From Aquibium sp. A9E412 (GTDB lineage Bacteria > Pseudomonadota > Alphaproteobacteria > Rhizobiales > Rhizobiaceae): a stretch of 59,057 nucleotides of DNA. The notes beneath the pieces were generated by a model. That model was not told the origin of the DNA, ran no database searches, and was given only the letters and a program-made list of their open reading frames with translations. The translations under genes were made by a program, and so were the position numbers. The stretch's first letter is position 1. Each line of letters opens with the position of its first letter. Below, piece by piece: positions 52,312-59,057 of the stretch. The stretch covers positions 1-59,057 of the forward strand of contig NZ_JAOAOP010000019.1 of the NCBI RefSeq assembly GCF_030398335.1. Reading direction: 5' to 3'.

Positions 52312-53127
52312 CTAGCCCGGCACCGGCTCGTCGCCGGCGAGCGGCGCGATCTCGACGAGCGGCGCCGGCACGTCGGTCGTCTTTTCCGGCGCCTTGCAGA
52401 GGTCGGCGATGACGCAGGCCGGGCAGTCGGGCCGGCGCGCCTTGCACACATAGCGACCGTGCAGGATCAGCCAGTGATGGGCGTGCCGCAGATAGGGCTC
52501 CGGGATGACCGCGAGCAGCGCCGCCTCCACCGCGTCCGGCGTCTTGCCCGGCGCCAGGCCGATGCGGTTGGCGATGCGGAAGATGTGCGTGTCGACCGCC
52601 ATGGTCGGCTGCCCGAAGGCGACGTTGAGCACCACGTTGGCGGTCTTGCGGCCGACGCCCGGCAGCCGGGTGAGCGCCTCGCGCTCGGCCGGCACCTGCC
52701 CGCCATGCTCGCGGATCAGCGCCTCGCTGAGCGCGATCACGTTCTTCGCCTTGTTGCGCCACAGGCCGATGGTGCGGATGTGGCGGCCGACCGCCTCCTC
52801 GCCGAGCGCCACCATCTTTTCCGGCGTGTCGGCGGCGGCGAACAGCCCACGCGTCGCCTTGTTGACGCCGGCATCGGTCGCCTGCGCGGAAAGCACGACG
52901 GCGACCAGCAGGGTGAAGGGATCGACATGCTCGAGCTCGCCCTTCGGCTCCGGACGCTGCACGCCAAAGCGGCGGAAGATCTCCGCGATCTCGGCCGCGC
53001 TGTAGGCGGTGGCGGCCGGCCGCCGCGGCCTGGGGCGCGCCTTGGCGTTCGATCCGTCGCGCGTGGCGGGCCGCTTTGCGGCGGTTTTCCGGCTCTTCGG
53101 CGCGGCTTTGCTCTTGGGCTTTTCCAT
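52312..53127 (-). CDS. nth: Endonuclease III
   Basis: A DNA glycosylase/AP lyase for oxidised pyrimidines. A 271-residue protein: a basic N-terminal extension (1-40) precedes the HhH-GPD fold. LPGVGRKTANVV holds the catalytic Lys161, and VDTHIFRI the Asp179. The 4Fe-4S cluster ligands are Cys228, Cys235, Cys238 and Cys244 (C-x6-C-x2-C-x5-C). Its ATG is 22 bases from the divergent DUF2244 start, so its promoter must be in or beyond that start region. Confidence 0.96.
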   Translation of the reverse strand: MEKPKSKAAPKSRKTAAKRPATRDGSNAKARPRPRRPAATAYSAAEIAEIFRRFGVQRPEPKGELEHVDPFTLLVAVVLSAQATDAGVNKATRGLFAAADTPEKMVALGEEAVGRHIRTIGLWRNKAKNVIALSEALIREHGGQVPAEREALTRLPGVGRKTANVVLNVAFGQPTMAVDTHIFRIANRIGLAPGKTPDAVEAALLAVIPEPYLRHAHHWLILHGRYVCKARRPDCPACVIADLCKAPEKTTDVPAPLVEIAPLAGDEPVPG

Positions 53128-53141
53128 GCGGCCTCTATAAT
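53113..53141 (+). promoter_or_regulatory. DUF2244 promoter with perfect -10
   Basis: TATAAT at 53136-53141, a perfect consensus and rare in this GC-rich sequence, with CTTGGG 17 bases upstream. The -10 ends 8 bases before the DUF2244 ATG, which predicts a leaderless or nearly leaderless mRNA; there is no ribosome binding site between them. Confidence 0.6.
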
Positions 53142-53163
53142 TTGAGCCGATGAGCAACACAAA
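53134..53163 (-). promoter_or_regulatory. Possible nth promoter, facing the DUF2244 promoter
   Basis: On the minus strand TTTGTG and TATAGA are 18 bases apart, and the -10 ends 6 bases before the nth start codon. The same AT-rich 8 bases would serve both promoters on opposite strands. Confidence 0.4.
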
Positions 53164-53635
53164 CGCCGCCGACGAACCGATCTTCAAGGCCCTGCTGATG
53201 CCGCACCGCTCGCTCGGCCGCGGCGGCTTCGTCGTCCTCATGGCGGCGGTGGCGACGCTGTGGCTGGGCACCGGGCTCTTCTTCCTCGTCGCCGGCGCTT
53301 GGCCGGTGCTCGGCTTCTTCGGCATCGACCTGCTGGCGCTCTACGTCGCCTTCCGGCTCAACTATCGCGCCGGCCGCCAGCGCGAGGAGGTGGCGCTGTC
53401 GCGCACCCGGCTCGACATCCGCAAGGTGGCCCCCTGCGGCCGCGCCGAGGAGCACCGCTTCAACCCGTTCGGCACGCGCTTTTCGGTGAGCCGCCATGCC
53501 GAGATCGGCATCACGCGCATGGCCGTCGAGGCGCGCGAGCGCAGCGTCTCGCTCGGCGGCTTTCTCAACCCGGACGACCGCGAGAGCTTCGCCGACGCGT
53601 TCGGCGCGGCGCTGGCCACTGCCAAGGGGCGTTGA
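53150..53635 (+). CDS. DUF2244 domain-containing membrane protein
   Basis: A 161-residue protein with two membrane segments close together (about 28-48 and 50-70; FVVLMAAVATLWLGTGLFFLV and following) and a soluble C-terminal part with FNPFGTRFSVSRHAEIGITRM and SLGGFLNPDDRESFADAF, which is the typical end of the family. The PHRSLGRGGF stretch before the first segment is also conserved. The function is unknown. It is divergent from nth by 22 bases and precedes the Ada-like gene by 67 bases. Confidence 0.85.
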   Translation: MSNTNAADEPIFKALLMPHRSLGRGGFVVLMAAVATLWLGTGLFFLVAGAWPVLGFFGIDLLALYVAFRLNYRAGRQREEVALSRTRLDIRKVAPCGRAEEHRFNPFGTRFSVSRHAEIGITRMAVEARERSVSLGGFLNPDDRESFADAFGAALATAKGR

Positions 53636-53702
53636 GCACGGCGAGAATCGGGTGGCGGCGGCCGCGGCCGCGCGCCATTGTGCGTGCAAGGAGACCAGAG
53701 CC

Positions 53703-54638
53703 ATGACCCTGCACGATGCCCTTTTGACCGAGGCGGTCGCCGGCGCCGTCGAGACGACGCCCGGCGACGACGACTACCGCGTGGTGCGCGGCGTGATCGA
53801 GGCGATCAGCCTCGGCTACCGCGAGCAGCCCTCGCTCGAGGCGCTGGCCGAGGCCGTCGGCGAGACGCCGGGCGGGCTGCAGAAGCGCTTCACCCGCTGG
53901 GCCGGTCTGACGCCCAAGGCGTTCCTGCAGGCCGTCACCCTCGACCATGCGCGGCGCCTGCTCGACGACGGCCTGCCGCTGCTCGACGCCGCGCTCGAGG
54001 TCGGCCTGTCGGGGCCCGGCCGGCTGCACGACCTGTTCGTCACCCACGAGGCGATGTCGCCCGGCGCCTACAAGGCGCGCGGCGCCGGCCTGACGATCCG
54101 CTACGGCTTCCACCTGTCGCCGTTCGGCCGGGCCCTGGTCATGGTCACCGAGCGCGGCCTGGCCGGCCTCGCCTTCGCCGATCCCGGCGGTGAGCGCGCC
54201 GCCTTCGCCGACATGGCCGGGCGCTGGCCGCAGGCCGCCTATGTCGAGGACATGGCGGCGACCGCGCCCTATGCCGGGCGCATCTTCGACCCGGCGCGCT
54301 GGCGCGCCGAGCAGCCGCTGCGCATCGTCATGATCGGCACCGATTTCCAGGTGCGGGTGTGGCGCGCGCTGCTGCGCATACCGCTGGGCCGGGCGCGCAG
54401 CTATTCCGACATCGCCGCCGGCATCGGCGCGCCGGGGGCCGCGCGCGCCGTCGGCGCGGCGGTCGGCGCCAACCCGCTGTCCTTCGTCGTGCCGTGCCAC
54501 CGCGCGCTCGGCAAGGCCGGCGCGCTGACCGGCTATCACTGGGGCCTGACGCGCAAGCGCGCCATTCTCGGCTGGGAGGCGGGGCAGATGGCGCGCGCGG
54601 AGCGATCCGCCGTTTCTCCCGTGCGCGAAACCGGCTAG
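53703..54638 (+). CDS. Ada-like bifunctional AraC regulator / O6-methylguanine-DNA methyltransferase
   Basis: A 311-residue protein with an AraC-type HTH region (about 25-125; SLEALAEAVGETPGGLQKRF) followed by the methyltransferase domain (about 130-300) with the acceptor Cys265 in VVPCHRALG and the preceding FQVRVWRALLRIPLG. It lacks the N-terminal zinc domain with the Cys that accepts methyl from phosphotriesters in E. coli Ada, so it cannot sense by that route. AAGGAG precedes the ATG. It stands between DUF2244 and ribokinase genes, facing the same way. Confidence 0.9.
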   Translation: MTLHDALLTEAVAGAVETTPGDDDYRVVRGVIEAISLGYREQPSLEALAEAVGETPGGLQKRFTRWAGLTPKAFLQAVTLDHARRLLDDGLPLLDAALEVGLSGPGRLHDLFVTHEAMSPGAYKARGAGLTIRYGFHLSPFGRALVMVTERGLAGLAFADPGGERAAFADMAGRWPQAAYVEDMAATAPYAGRIFDPARWRAEQPLRIVMIGTDFQVRVWRALLRIPLGRARSYSDIAAGIGAPGAARAVGAAVGANPLSFVVPCHRALGKAGALTGYHWGLTRKRAILGWEAGQMARAERSAVSPVRETG

Positions 54639-54671
54639 CCTCTGCCCGCTCCACACGCGGCGAGGCGCATC

Positions 54672-55577
54672 GTGATCACCGTCATCGGCTCCATCAATCT
54701 CGACCTCACCGCCACGGTGGCGCGGCTGCCGCGGCCGGGCGAGACGGTGCCGGGCGAGGGCTTCGCCACCGCGCCGGGCGGCAAGGGCGCCAACCAAGCG
54801 CTCGCCGCGCGCCGTGCCGGCGCCGAGGTGCGCATGGTCGGCGCGGTCGGCCGCGACGGCTTCGCCGAGGCCGCGCTGGCGCTGCTCGCCGCCGACGGCG
54901 TCGACCTTGCCGCCGTGCGCCGGACCCGCGCGCCGACCGGCACGGCGATGATCCTGGTCGACGGCGCCGGCGAGAACATGATCGCCGTGGTGCCCGGCGC
55001 CAACGCCGCGCTGACGCCGGGCGACGTCGCCGCCGCCGGCATCGGCGCGAGCGACCACGTGCTTCTGCAGCAGGAGGTGCCGCACCGCGTCGTCGAGGCC
55101 GCCCTGTGGCAGGCGCGCGCGGCCGGCGCGGTGTCGCTGCTCAACGCCGCGCCGTTCCACGACGGCTGGGCCGACCTGCTGCCGCTGGCCGACATGCTGG
55201 TCGTCAACGAGAGCGAGTTCGCGCGCGCCGCGGCCGCGCTCGGCCTGCCGGATGGCGGGCTGGAGCCGCGCATGCGGGCGCTCGCGGCGAAGACCGGCGG
55301 CACGGTGGTCGTCACGCTCGGCGCGGCCGGCGCCGCGGCGGCGACGGCCGACAGGATGCTGAGCGTGGCCGCGCCCGCCGTCACGCCGGTCGACACCGTC
55401 GGCGCGGGTGACACTTTCTGCGGCTATCTGGCCGCCGGCCTCGCCGACGGGCTGCGCCTGGAGGCGGCCTTGCGCCGCGCCGCGGCGGCTGGCGCGCTCG
55501 CCTGCCTCAGGGCCGGCGCCCAGCCGGCGATCCCGCTCGCCGCGGCGGTCGACGAGGTCCGTGCCGCGGCCGGCTGA
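54672..55577 (+). CDS. rbsK: Ribokinase
   Basis: Phosphorylates ribose at O5. The 301-residue PfkB protein has VIGSINLDLTATVARLPRPGE, GGKGANQALAARRAGA (the ribokinase first signature), and DTVGAGDTFCGYLAAG with the catalytic Asp. The start is GTG at 54672, 33 bases after the Ada-like stop. It converges with a nucleoside hydrolase 9 bases away, an enzyme that releases ribose, so a shared role in nucleoside salvage is likely. Confidence 0.92.
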   Translation: MITVIGSINLDLTATVARLPRPGETVPGEGFATAPGGKGANQALAARRAGAEVRMVGAVGRDGFAEAALALLAADGVDLAAVRRTRAPTGTAMILVDGAGENMIAVVPGANAALTPGDVAAAGIGASDHVLLQQEVPHRVVEAALWQARAAGAVSLLNAAPFHDGWADLLPLADMLVVNESEFARAAAALGLPDGGLEPRMRALAAKTGGTVVVTLGAAGAAAATADRMLSVAAPAVTPVDTVGAGDTFCGYLAAGLADGLRLEAALRRAAAAGALACLRAGAQPAIPLAAAVDEVRAAAG

Positions 55578-55586
55578 GCCGCGCCG

Positions 55587-56531
55587 TCACAGCCGGGCGA
55601 GCCGCTCCGTCAGCAGCGCGAAGAAGCCCTCGTGGTCGATGCGCCGCATCACCATGGCGTTCGGCGGACGGTCGGTGACGCGCCACCAGTCGACCACCGT
55701 CATGCCCATGGTCAGCTCCGAGCCGGTCTCCACCGCCACGTTGCAGTGGCGGCCCGAGAACAGGCGCGGATTGAGCAGATAGGCGATGACGCACGGGTCG
55801 TGCAGCGGGCCGCCGTCGGTGCCGTACTTCTCCTCGTCGAAGCGCTCGAAGAACTCCAGCAGGGCGGCGGTCGCCGCGCCGACCGGCGTGCCGAGATCGC
55901 GGATGGCGGCGACGCGCGCGGCGGTGGTGAGTGCCTGATGCGTGACGTCGAGCGGCATCATCACCGTGGGGATGCCGGCGCGCAGCACGACGTCGGCGGC
56001 GTGCGGGTCGACATAGATGTTGAACTCGGCCGCCGGCGTGGTGTTGCCGCCCTCGAAGAAGCCGCCGCCCATCAGCACCAGCTCGCCGATGCGCGGCGCG
56101 ATCCGCGGCTCGCGGATCAGCGCCAGCGCGATGTTGGTGAGCGGGCCGAGCGCGCACAGCGTCACGCTGCCCGGCGCCTCGCGCATCAGCGTGTCGACCA
56201 GGAAGTCGACGGCGTGGCCCTCGGCCAGCGGCATGCTCGGCTCCGGCAGGTCGGGACCGTCGAGCCCGCTCTTGCCGTGCACGTATTCGGCGGTCACCAG
56301 GTCGCGCACGAGGGGCCGCTCGGCGCCGGCGTGGACGATCGTGTCCGGCCGCCCGGCGAGCTCGCAGATCTTGCGCGCGTTGAGCTGGGTGAGCGCCAGC
56401 GGCACGTTGCCGGCCACCGCGGTGATGCCCAGCACGGCGAGCTCCGGGCTGGCCAGCGCCAGCAGGATGGCGACCGCGTCATCCTGGCCCGGATCCGTGT
56501 CGATGATGATCTTGCGTGCGGTCTCGGCCAT
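55587..56531 (-). CDS. Nucleoside hydrolase (IunH/RihA-like)
   Basis: A 314-residue hydrolase that splits ribonucleosides into base and ribose. The calcium-binding N-terminal motif is DTDPGQDDAVA (Asp11, Asp13, Asp17, Asp18); the second signature region reads LVLMGGGFFEGGNTTPAAEFNIYVDPHA (its key part being GNTTPAAEFN). LHDPCVIAYLL holds the catalytic-region Asp. It converges with ribokinase and diverges from hsp20. Specificity cannot be read from the sequence. Confidence 0.93.
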   Translation of the reverse strand: MAETARKIIIDTDPGQDDAVAILLALASPELAVLGITAVAGNVPLALTQLNARKICELAGRPDTIVHAGAERPLVRDLVTAEYVHGKSGLDGPDLPEPSMPLAEGHAVDFLVDTLMREAPGSVTLCALGPLTNIALALIREPRIAPRIGELVLMGGGFFEGGNTTPAAEFNIYVDPHAADVVLRAGIPTVMMPLDVTHQALTTAARVAAIRDLGTPVGAATAALLEFFERFDEEKYGTDGGPLHDPCVIAYLLNPRLFSGRHCNVAVETGSELTMGMTVVDWWRVTDRPPNAMVMRRIDHEGFFALLTERLARL

Positions 56532-56553
56532 CCGCCGGCGCCCTCGTCGAAAG

Positions 56554-56582
56554 CTTGAATTCGTGCTGCGCGCGGACCATAT
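56554..56582 (+). promoter_or_regulatory. RpoH-like heat shock promoter of hsp20
   Basis: CTTGAA and CCATAT are 17 bases apart and followed by C, a close fit to the alphaproteobacterial sigma-32 pattern. It would start an mRNA with a leader of about 60 bases before the hsp20 ATG. Confidence 0.7.
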
Positions 56583-56627
56583 CAGCCTCGGGTGCGAAAA
56601 CGCCATCCCGGGTTCTCGCATCCTCAC

Positions 56628-56643
56628 GTCGCTCTTCGAGGAC
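56628..56643 (+). promoter_or_regulatory. ROSE-like RNA thermometer hairpin over the hsp20 ribosome binding site
   Basis: GTC-G-CTC and GAG-GAC form a 6-bp stem with one bulged G and a 3-base UUC loop. The 3' strand contains AGGA, the ribosome binding site, 8 bases before the ATG. The GCU facing AGGA with a G out of register is the signature of the 3' hairpin in rhizobial ROSE elements. An upstream CGGG/CCCG stem (56590-56611) may be a further hairpin of the leader. Confidence 0.5.
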
Positions 56644-56650
56644 ATGAGAC

Positions 56651-57079
56651 ATGACGCGCATGACGCCCTTCTCGAACCCGCTTCTGCTGGGGTTCGACAC
56701 GATGGAAAAGACGCTCGAGCGGGTCGCCAAGTCGGGCGACAGCTATCCGCCCTACAACATCGAGCGCGTCGCCCCCAACGGCGAGGCCGGCGAGAAGCTG
56801 CGCATCACGCTTGCGGTGGCGGGATTTGCCGACTCCGAGCTCGAGGTCTCCACCGAGGAGAACCAGCTCGTCGTGCGCGGCCGCCAGAGCGAGGACGACG
56901 GCGACCGCGAGTTCCTGCACCGCGGCATCGCCGCGCGCCAGTTCCAGCGCATCTTCGTGCTGGCCGACGGCATGCGCGTGCTCGGCGCGGAGCTCAGGAA
57001 CGGGCTCCTGTCGATCGAGCTCGACCGGCCCCAGCCCGAGCGGCTTGTACGGAAAATCAACATTTCCGTGGCCGACTGA
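56651..57079 (+). CDS. Hsp20-family small heat shock protein
   Basis: A 142-residue alpha-crystallin chaperone. The crystallin domain is about 38-130: LRITLAVAGFADSELEVSTEENQLVVRG, REFLHRGIAARQFQRIFVLADG and GLLSIELDRPQPE. The N-terminus MTRMTPFSNPLLLGFDTMEK is like the IbpA group (class A rhizobial Hsp20). The ATG at 56651 matches this start; an out-of-frame ATG at 56644 overlaps the ribosome binding site region. Heat control is double: RpoH-like promoter and ROSE-like hairpin. Confidence 0.95.
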   Translation: MTRMTPFSNPLLLGFDTMEKTLERVAKSGDSYPPYNIERVAPNGEAGEKLRITLAVAGFADSELEVSTEENQLVVRGRQSEDDGDREFLHRGIAARQFQRIFVLADGMRVLGAELRNGLLSIELDRPQPERLVRKINISVAD

Positions 57080-57152
57080 ACGGCCGGACTGCGGAACCCA
57101 ACGGCTCTATTGCGGGTTGGTCGACTGGACGGCCCGCGCAACGGAGGCTGAC

Positions 57153-57410
57153 ATGACTGAGAACGAGACCAGAATCACCGTGAGCCCCGACGAGCTCGCC
57201 CATATCGGCGAAGGTGTCGTGGCCTATATGCGCGAGATCGAGGCCGAAGAGCTGATGGGCAAGTTCCCCAACCTGCCCCGCATCGAGCCCGGCACCAAGC
57301 TGTGGGCGCTGTTCGCCGCCAACGGTCAGCCGATCATGCTCGCCGACGCCCGTTCGAGCGCCCTCGCCGGTGCGATGGAGAACGACCTGACGACGGTCAG
57401 CGTGCACTGA
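57153..57410 (+). CDS. DUF1150 family protein
   Basis: An 85-residue protein: ISPDELAHIGEGVVAYMREI-type start (here TVSPDELAHIGEGVVAYMRE), PGTKLWALFAANGQPIMLAD, and SSALAGAMENDLTTVSVH. These are the conserved parts of DUF1150, a family nearly confined to alphaproteobacteria and regularly found right after hsp20, as here (73 bases). ACGGAGG precedes the ATG. The function is not known; co-transcription with hsp20 points to heat or stress induction. Confidence 0.92.
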   Translation: MTENETRITVSPDELAHIGEGVVAYMREIEAEELMGKFPNLPRIEPGTKLWALFAANGQPIMLADARSSALAGAMENDLTTVSVH

Positions 57411-57463
57411 GCGACACCCCGCTGCTGCGGGCGTTACCGCGGCAAGACGACGGATTTTTTGGC

Positions 57464-57488
57464 AGGGCCGGCGCAGTGCGCCGGCCTT
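57464..57488. terminator. Hairpin downstream of DUF1150
   Basis: AGGGCCGGCGC and GCGCCGGCCTT form an 11-bp stem with one G-U pair and a 3-base loop. There is no T-run directly after it on either strand (a run of six T lies just before it on the plus strand), so it may act as a transcript end stabiliser rather than as a full terminator. Confidence 0.5.
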
Positions 57489-57523
57489 CGTGCGTTCCGG
57501 GGACCCGGCCCGCCGGACCCGTC

Positions 57524-57614
57524 CTTTTTTTACGGCGGCGCAGATCGGCCCGAACGGATGGTTTCATCGCCTTTGCGGACGGCCAACCGGTCTCCGCGTT
57601 GCCTGGAAGCGCTT
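57524..57614 (-). repeat. Dispersed intergenic repeat, copy F
   Basis: Read on the minus strand: AAAGCGCTTCCAGGCAACG, GGAGACCGGTTGGCCG, AAAGGCGATGAAACC, GGGCCGATCTGCGCC, then a changed second arm with a run of A. It begins within the TAA stop of ptsN and lies between the convergent DUF1150 and ptsN genes. The 3' hairpin is the weakest of the six full copies. Confidence 0.75.
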
Positions 57615-58078
57615 TAGGCGGCGTTCGAGGCCGGCGTCTGCGACAGGAAGGCGTGGATCGCGGCGGCGTCCTTGGTGCCGCGGATCTTGTCCACCGTGTC
57701 GGCGTTGCGCAGCACGCGGGCGATGCGCGACAGCGCCTTGAGGTGATCGGCCCCGGCCCCCTCGGGCGCCAGGAGCAGGAACACCAGGTCGACCGGCAGG
57801 TCGTCGAGCGCGTCGAAGTCGACCGGCGTCTCGAGGCGCGCGAAGACGCCGCGGATCTCGGTGATGCCCGGCAGCTTGCCGTGCGGGATGGCGATGCCGT
57901 TGCCCACGCCGGTCGAGCCGAGCCGCTCGCGCTGCAGGATGGTGTCGAAGATCTCGCGCTCCGGCAGGCCGGTCAGCGCCGCCGCCTTTTCCGCCAGAAG
58001 CTGCAGCAGCTGCTTCTTGGAGTTGGCCTTGAGGGCCGGCATCACGGCGGAGACCTCGATCAGATCGCTCAGATCCAT
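57614..58078 (-). CDS. ptsN: Nitrogen-PTS EIIA component
   Basis: The 154-residue EIIA-Ntr protein, terminal phosphoacceptor of the regulatory PTS-Ntr chain, which in alphaproteobacteria affects potassium uptake, nitrogen and the stringent response. The phosphorylated His66 is in GNGIAIPHGKL. RERLGSTGVG and DLVFLLLAPEGAGADHLKAL are further family marks. It lies 79 bases downstream of hpf on the same strand, the usual order. No rpoN is in the visible part upstream. Confidence 0.95.
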   Translation of the reverse strand: MDLSDLIEVSAVMPALKANSKKQLLQLLAEKAAALTGLPEREIFDTILQRERLGSTGVGNGIAIPHGKLPGITEIRGVFARLETPVDFDALDDLPVDLVFLLLAPEGAGADHLKALSRIARVLRNADTVDKIRGTKDAAAIHAFLSQTPASNAA

Positions 58079-58157
58079 TCTCTCAATCCTTCGCTTGGGC
58101 CGCGGCCCCTTGCGGGGCGGGCCGTCTCGCGGCCGGCGGCGCTGGGCGCGGCATGGC

Positions 58158-58733
58158 TCAGGCCCGCTCGCTCCCGGCCGGGTCGATCCAGCCGATGTTG
58201 CCGTCCGCCCGGCGGTAGACGACGTTGACGGCGTCGGTGCCGGCGTTGCGGAAGACGAAGACGGGGCTGTCCTTGGTGTCAAGCTCGATGACGGCGGAGG
58301 CGACGGACATGGTGCGCAGCGCCATGGTGGATTCGGCCACCACGGTGGGCGCGTAGTCCTCCGGCACCTCCTCGTCCTCTTCGGCGACCGGCGCCATGAC
58401 GCGGTAGAGCATGTCCATCGGGTCGGGCGCGGCCGCCGCGTTGTGCGACTTCAGCCGCCGCTTGTAGCGCCGGAGCCGCTTGTCCAGCCGCTCGGCCGCC
58501 GCCTCGAAGGCGAGCTGCGGATCCTGCGCCTGGCCGGTGGCCTGCAGCGTCATGCCGGTGTCGAGATGCAGCATGCAGTCGGCGGTGAAGCGCGAGTTCG
58601 CCTTCTCGACCGTGACGTGGCCGGAGTAGCCGCCGTCGAAATACTTTTCCACAGCCTCGCCGATGCGACCCTCGATGCGGCCGCGGAAGGCGTCGCCGAT
58701 GTCCATGTGCTTGCCGGAAATGCGCAGATTCAT
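58158..58733 (-). CDS. hpf: Ribosome hibernation promoting factor, long form
   Basis: A 191-residue protein that binds 70S ribosomes in resting cells and brings them into 100S dimers. The N-terminal domain (1-100) opens MNLRISGKHMDIGDAFRGRI and has KANSRFTADCMLHLDTGMTL; a linker leads to the C-terminal dimer domain (about 130-190) with SVASAVIELDTKDSPVFVFRN and VNVVYRRADGNIGWIDP. The ATG at 58733 is the family start. ptsN follows. A good promoter lies 183 bases upstream. Confidence 0.95.
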   Translation of the reverse strand: MNLRISGKHMDIGDAFRGRIEGRIGEAVEKYFDGGYSGHVTVEKANSRFTADCMLHLDTGMTLQATGQAQDPQLAFEAAAERLDKRLRRYKRRLKSHNAAAAPDPMDMLYRVMAPVAEEDEEVPEDYAPTVVAESTMALRTMSVASAVIELDTKDSPVFVFRNAGTDAVNVVYRRADGNIGWIDPAGSERA

Positions 58734-58915
58734 GGAAATCCCGCTCGTTCGGCCCCGCCGGGGCACTCGTCTCGAAGTTTATACAGGTGGTCCGATCGCA
58801 CAAGTTCGCCTGGCGCGGCGCGCGCCAGGCACGGGACTGCTGATCTCGTCTGCTGTCGTGCCGCCTGAGGCCGACCGCCGGCATGCCTCGTCCGGCCATG
58901 GCTCATGCGCGCGGG

Positions 58916-58944
58916 CTTCTAGTGGCTTCGCCGGGGCTTGTCAA
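58916..58944 (-). promoter_or_regulatory. Putative promoter of hpf-ptsN
   Basis: On the minus strand TTGACA and TAGAAG are 17 bases apart; the -35 is a perfect consensus. The leader to hpf would be about 175 bases, in which I see no clear structure or small gene. Confidence 0.6.
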
Positions 58945-59057
58945 TCAAGCCGCCCGGCGGCCCACGGCAGTGAACTCGGGTTAACGGTGTTTCGAACTTG
59001 CTTGGGTTCTGATTCGGTTGGTGGCGGTGATTCGGAGACCGCTGCCATGCTTGAGAT
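58945..59057. other. Right edge, possibly the start of a rightward gene
   Basis: Nothing firm is seen. The last 11 bases begin with ATG (59047), with CGGAGA about 10 bases upstream, which could be the first codons of a plus-strand gene running out of the window. The part 58970-59030 is AT-richer than average, as promoters here tend to be. Confidence 0.25.

Overview
This window is a contiguous piece of a GC-rich alphaproteobacterial chromosome, most likely of the order Hyphomicrobiales (Rhizobiales). The evidence is the gene order smr-xre, hslUV divergent from hisB-hisH-hisA-hisF-hisE-coaA, an mbfA gene behind an Irr-type (ICE) box, DUF1150, DUF6356 and DUF1402 proteins, and a 1-Cys peroxiredoxin. 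The genus cannot be fixed from the sequence alone. Coding density is high, many genes overlap by 4 bases (GTGA, ATGA or TTGA junctions), and GTG starts are common. I saw no rRNA, tRNA, transposase, integrase, phage gene or CRISPR array.

Layout. 1-3.8 kb: Smr, XRE regulator, DUF1402 protein and the HslVU protease. 3.9-10.4 kb: the histidine operon, with DUF2628 and DUF1330 genes inside it, interrupted between hisA and hisF by a markedly AT-richer DUF3800 gene, then coaA. 10.4-13.4 kb: PAP2 phosphatase, coaBC, GNAT. 13.4-20.6 kb: VOC, SRPBCC and self-regulating ArsR genes, peroxiredoxin, membrane alpha/beta hydrolase, release factor 3, an Lrp-type regulator and dUTPase. 20.8-23.3 kb: PfpI/DJ-1 protein, iron exporter MbfA and a DUF892 ferritin-like protein. 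23.8-28.5 kb: a TRAP-TAXI uptake system with DUF1850 and a Cys/Thr-type proline racemase superfamily enzyme (predicted trans-3-hydroxy-L-proline dehydratase). 28.7-32.4 kb: an ABC-2 exporter with HlyD subunit and a CecR-like TetR regulator. 32.6-43.1 kb: CYTH and CHAD genes, a YiiX-like hydrolase, SulP transporter, DUF900 hydrolase, acetylpolyamine amidohydrolase-like protein, CsbD, cytochrome P450 and a Tat-exported cyclase-family protein. 43.2-49.5 kb: housekeeping genes yraN, rsmI, hemW, rdgB, rph, hrcA and grpE. 49.5-59 kb: TRIC-type channel, adenosine-kinase-like PfkB protein, EI24, endonuclease III, DUF2244, an Ada-like methyltransferase, ribokinase, nucleoside hydrolase, Hsp20, DUF1150, ptsN and hpf.

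How the parts work together. Several blocks carry visible control signals. The ArsR-SRPBCC pair has two matching operators on a promoter that would give a nearly leaderless mRNA. The CecR-exporter operon has a perfect 20-base palindrome inside a TTGACA-N17-TTAAAC promoter. mbfA has an ICE box over its -10. hsp20 and grpE share the same RpoH-like promoter layout, and hsp20 also has a short ROSE-like hairpin over its ribosome binding site. nth and DUF2244 diverge from a 22-base gap.

The most unusual feature is a dispersed intergenic repeat of about 100 bp with a conserved 3' hairpin. There are eight full or decayed copies in 59 kb. Four of them begin exactly at the stop codon of the neighbouring gene, and one fills the whole gap between two convergent genes.
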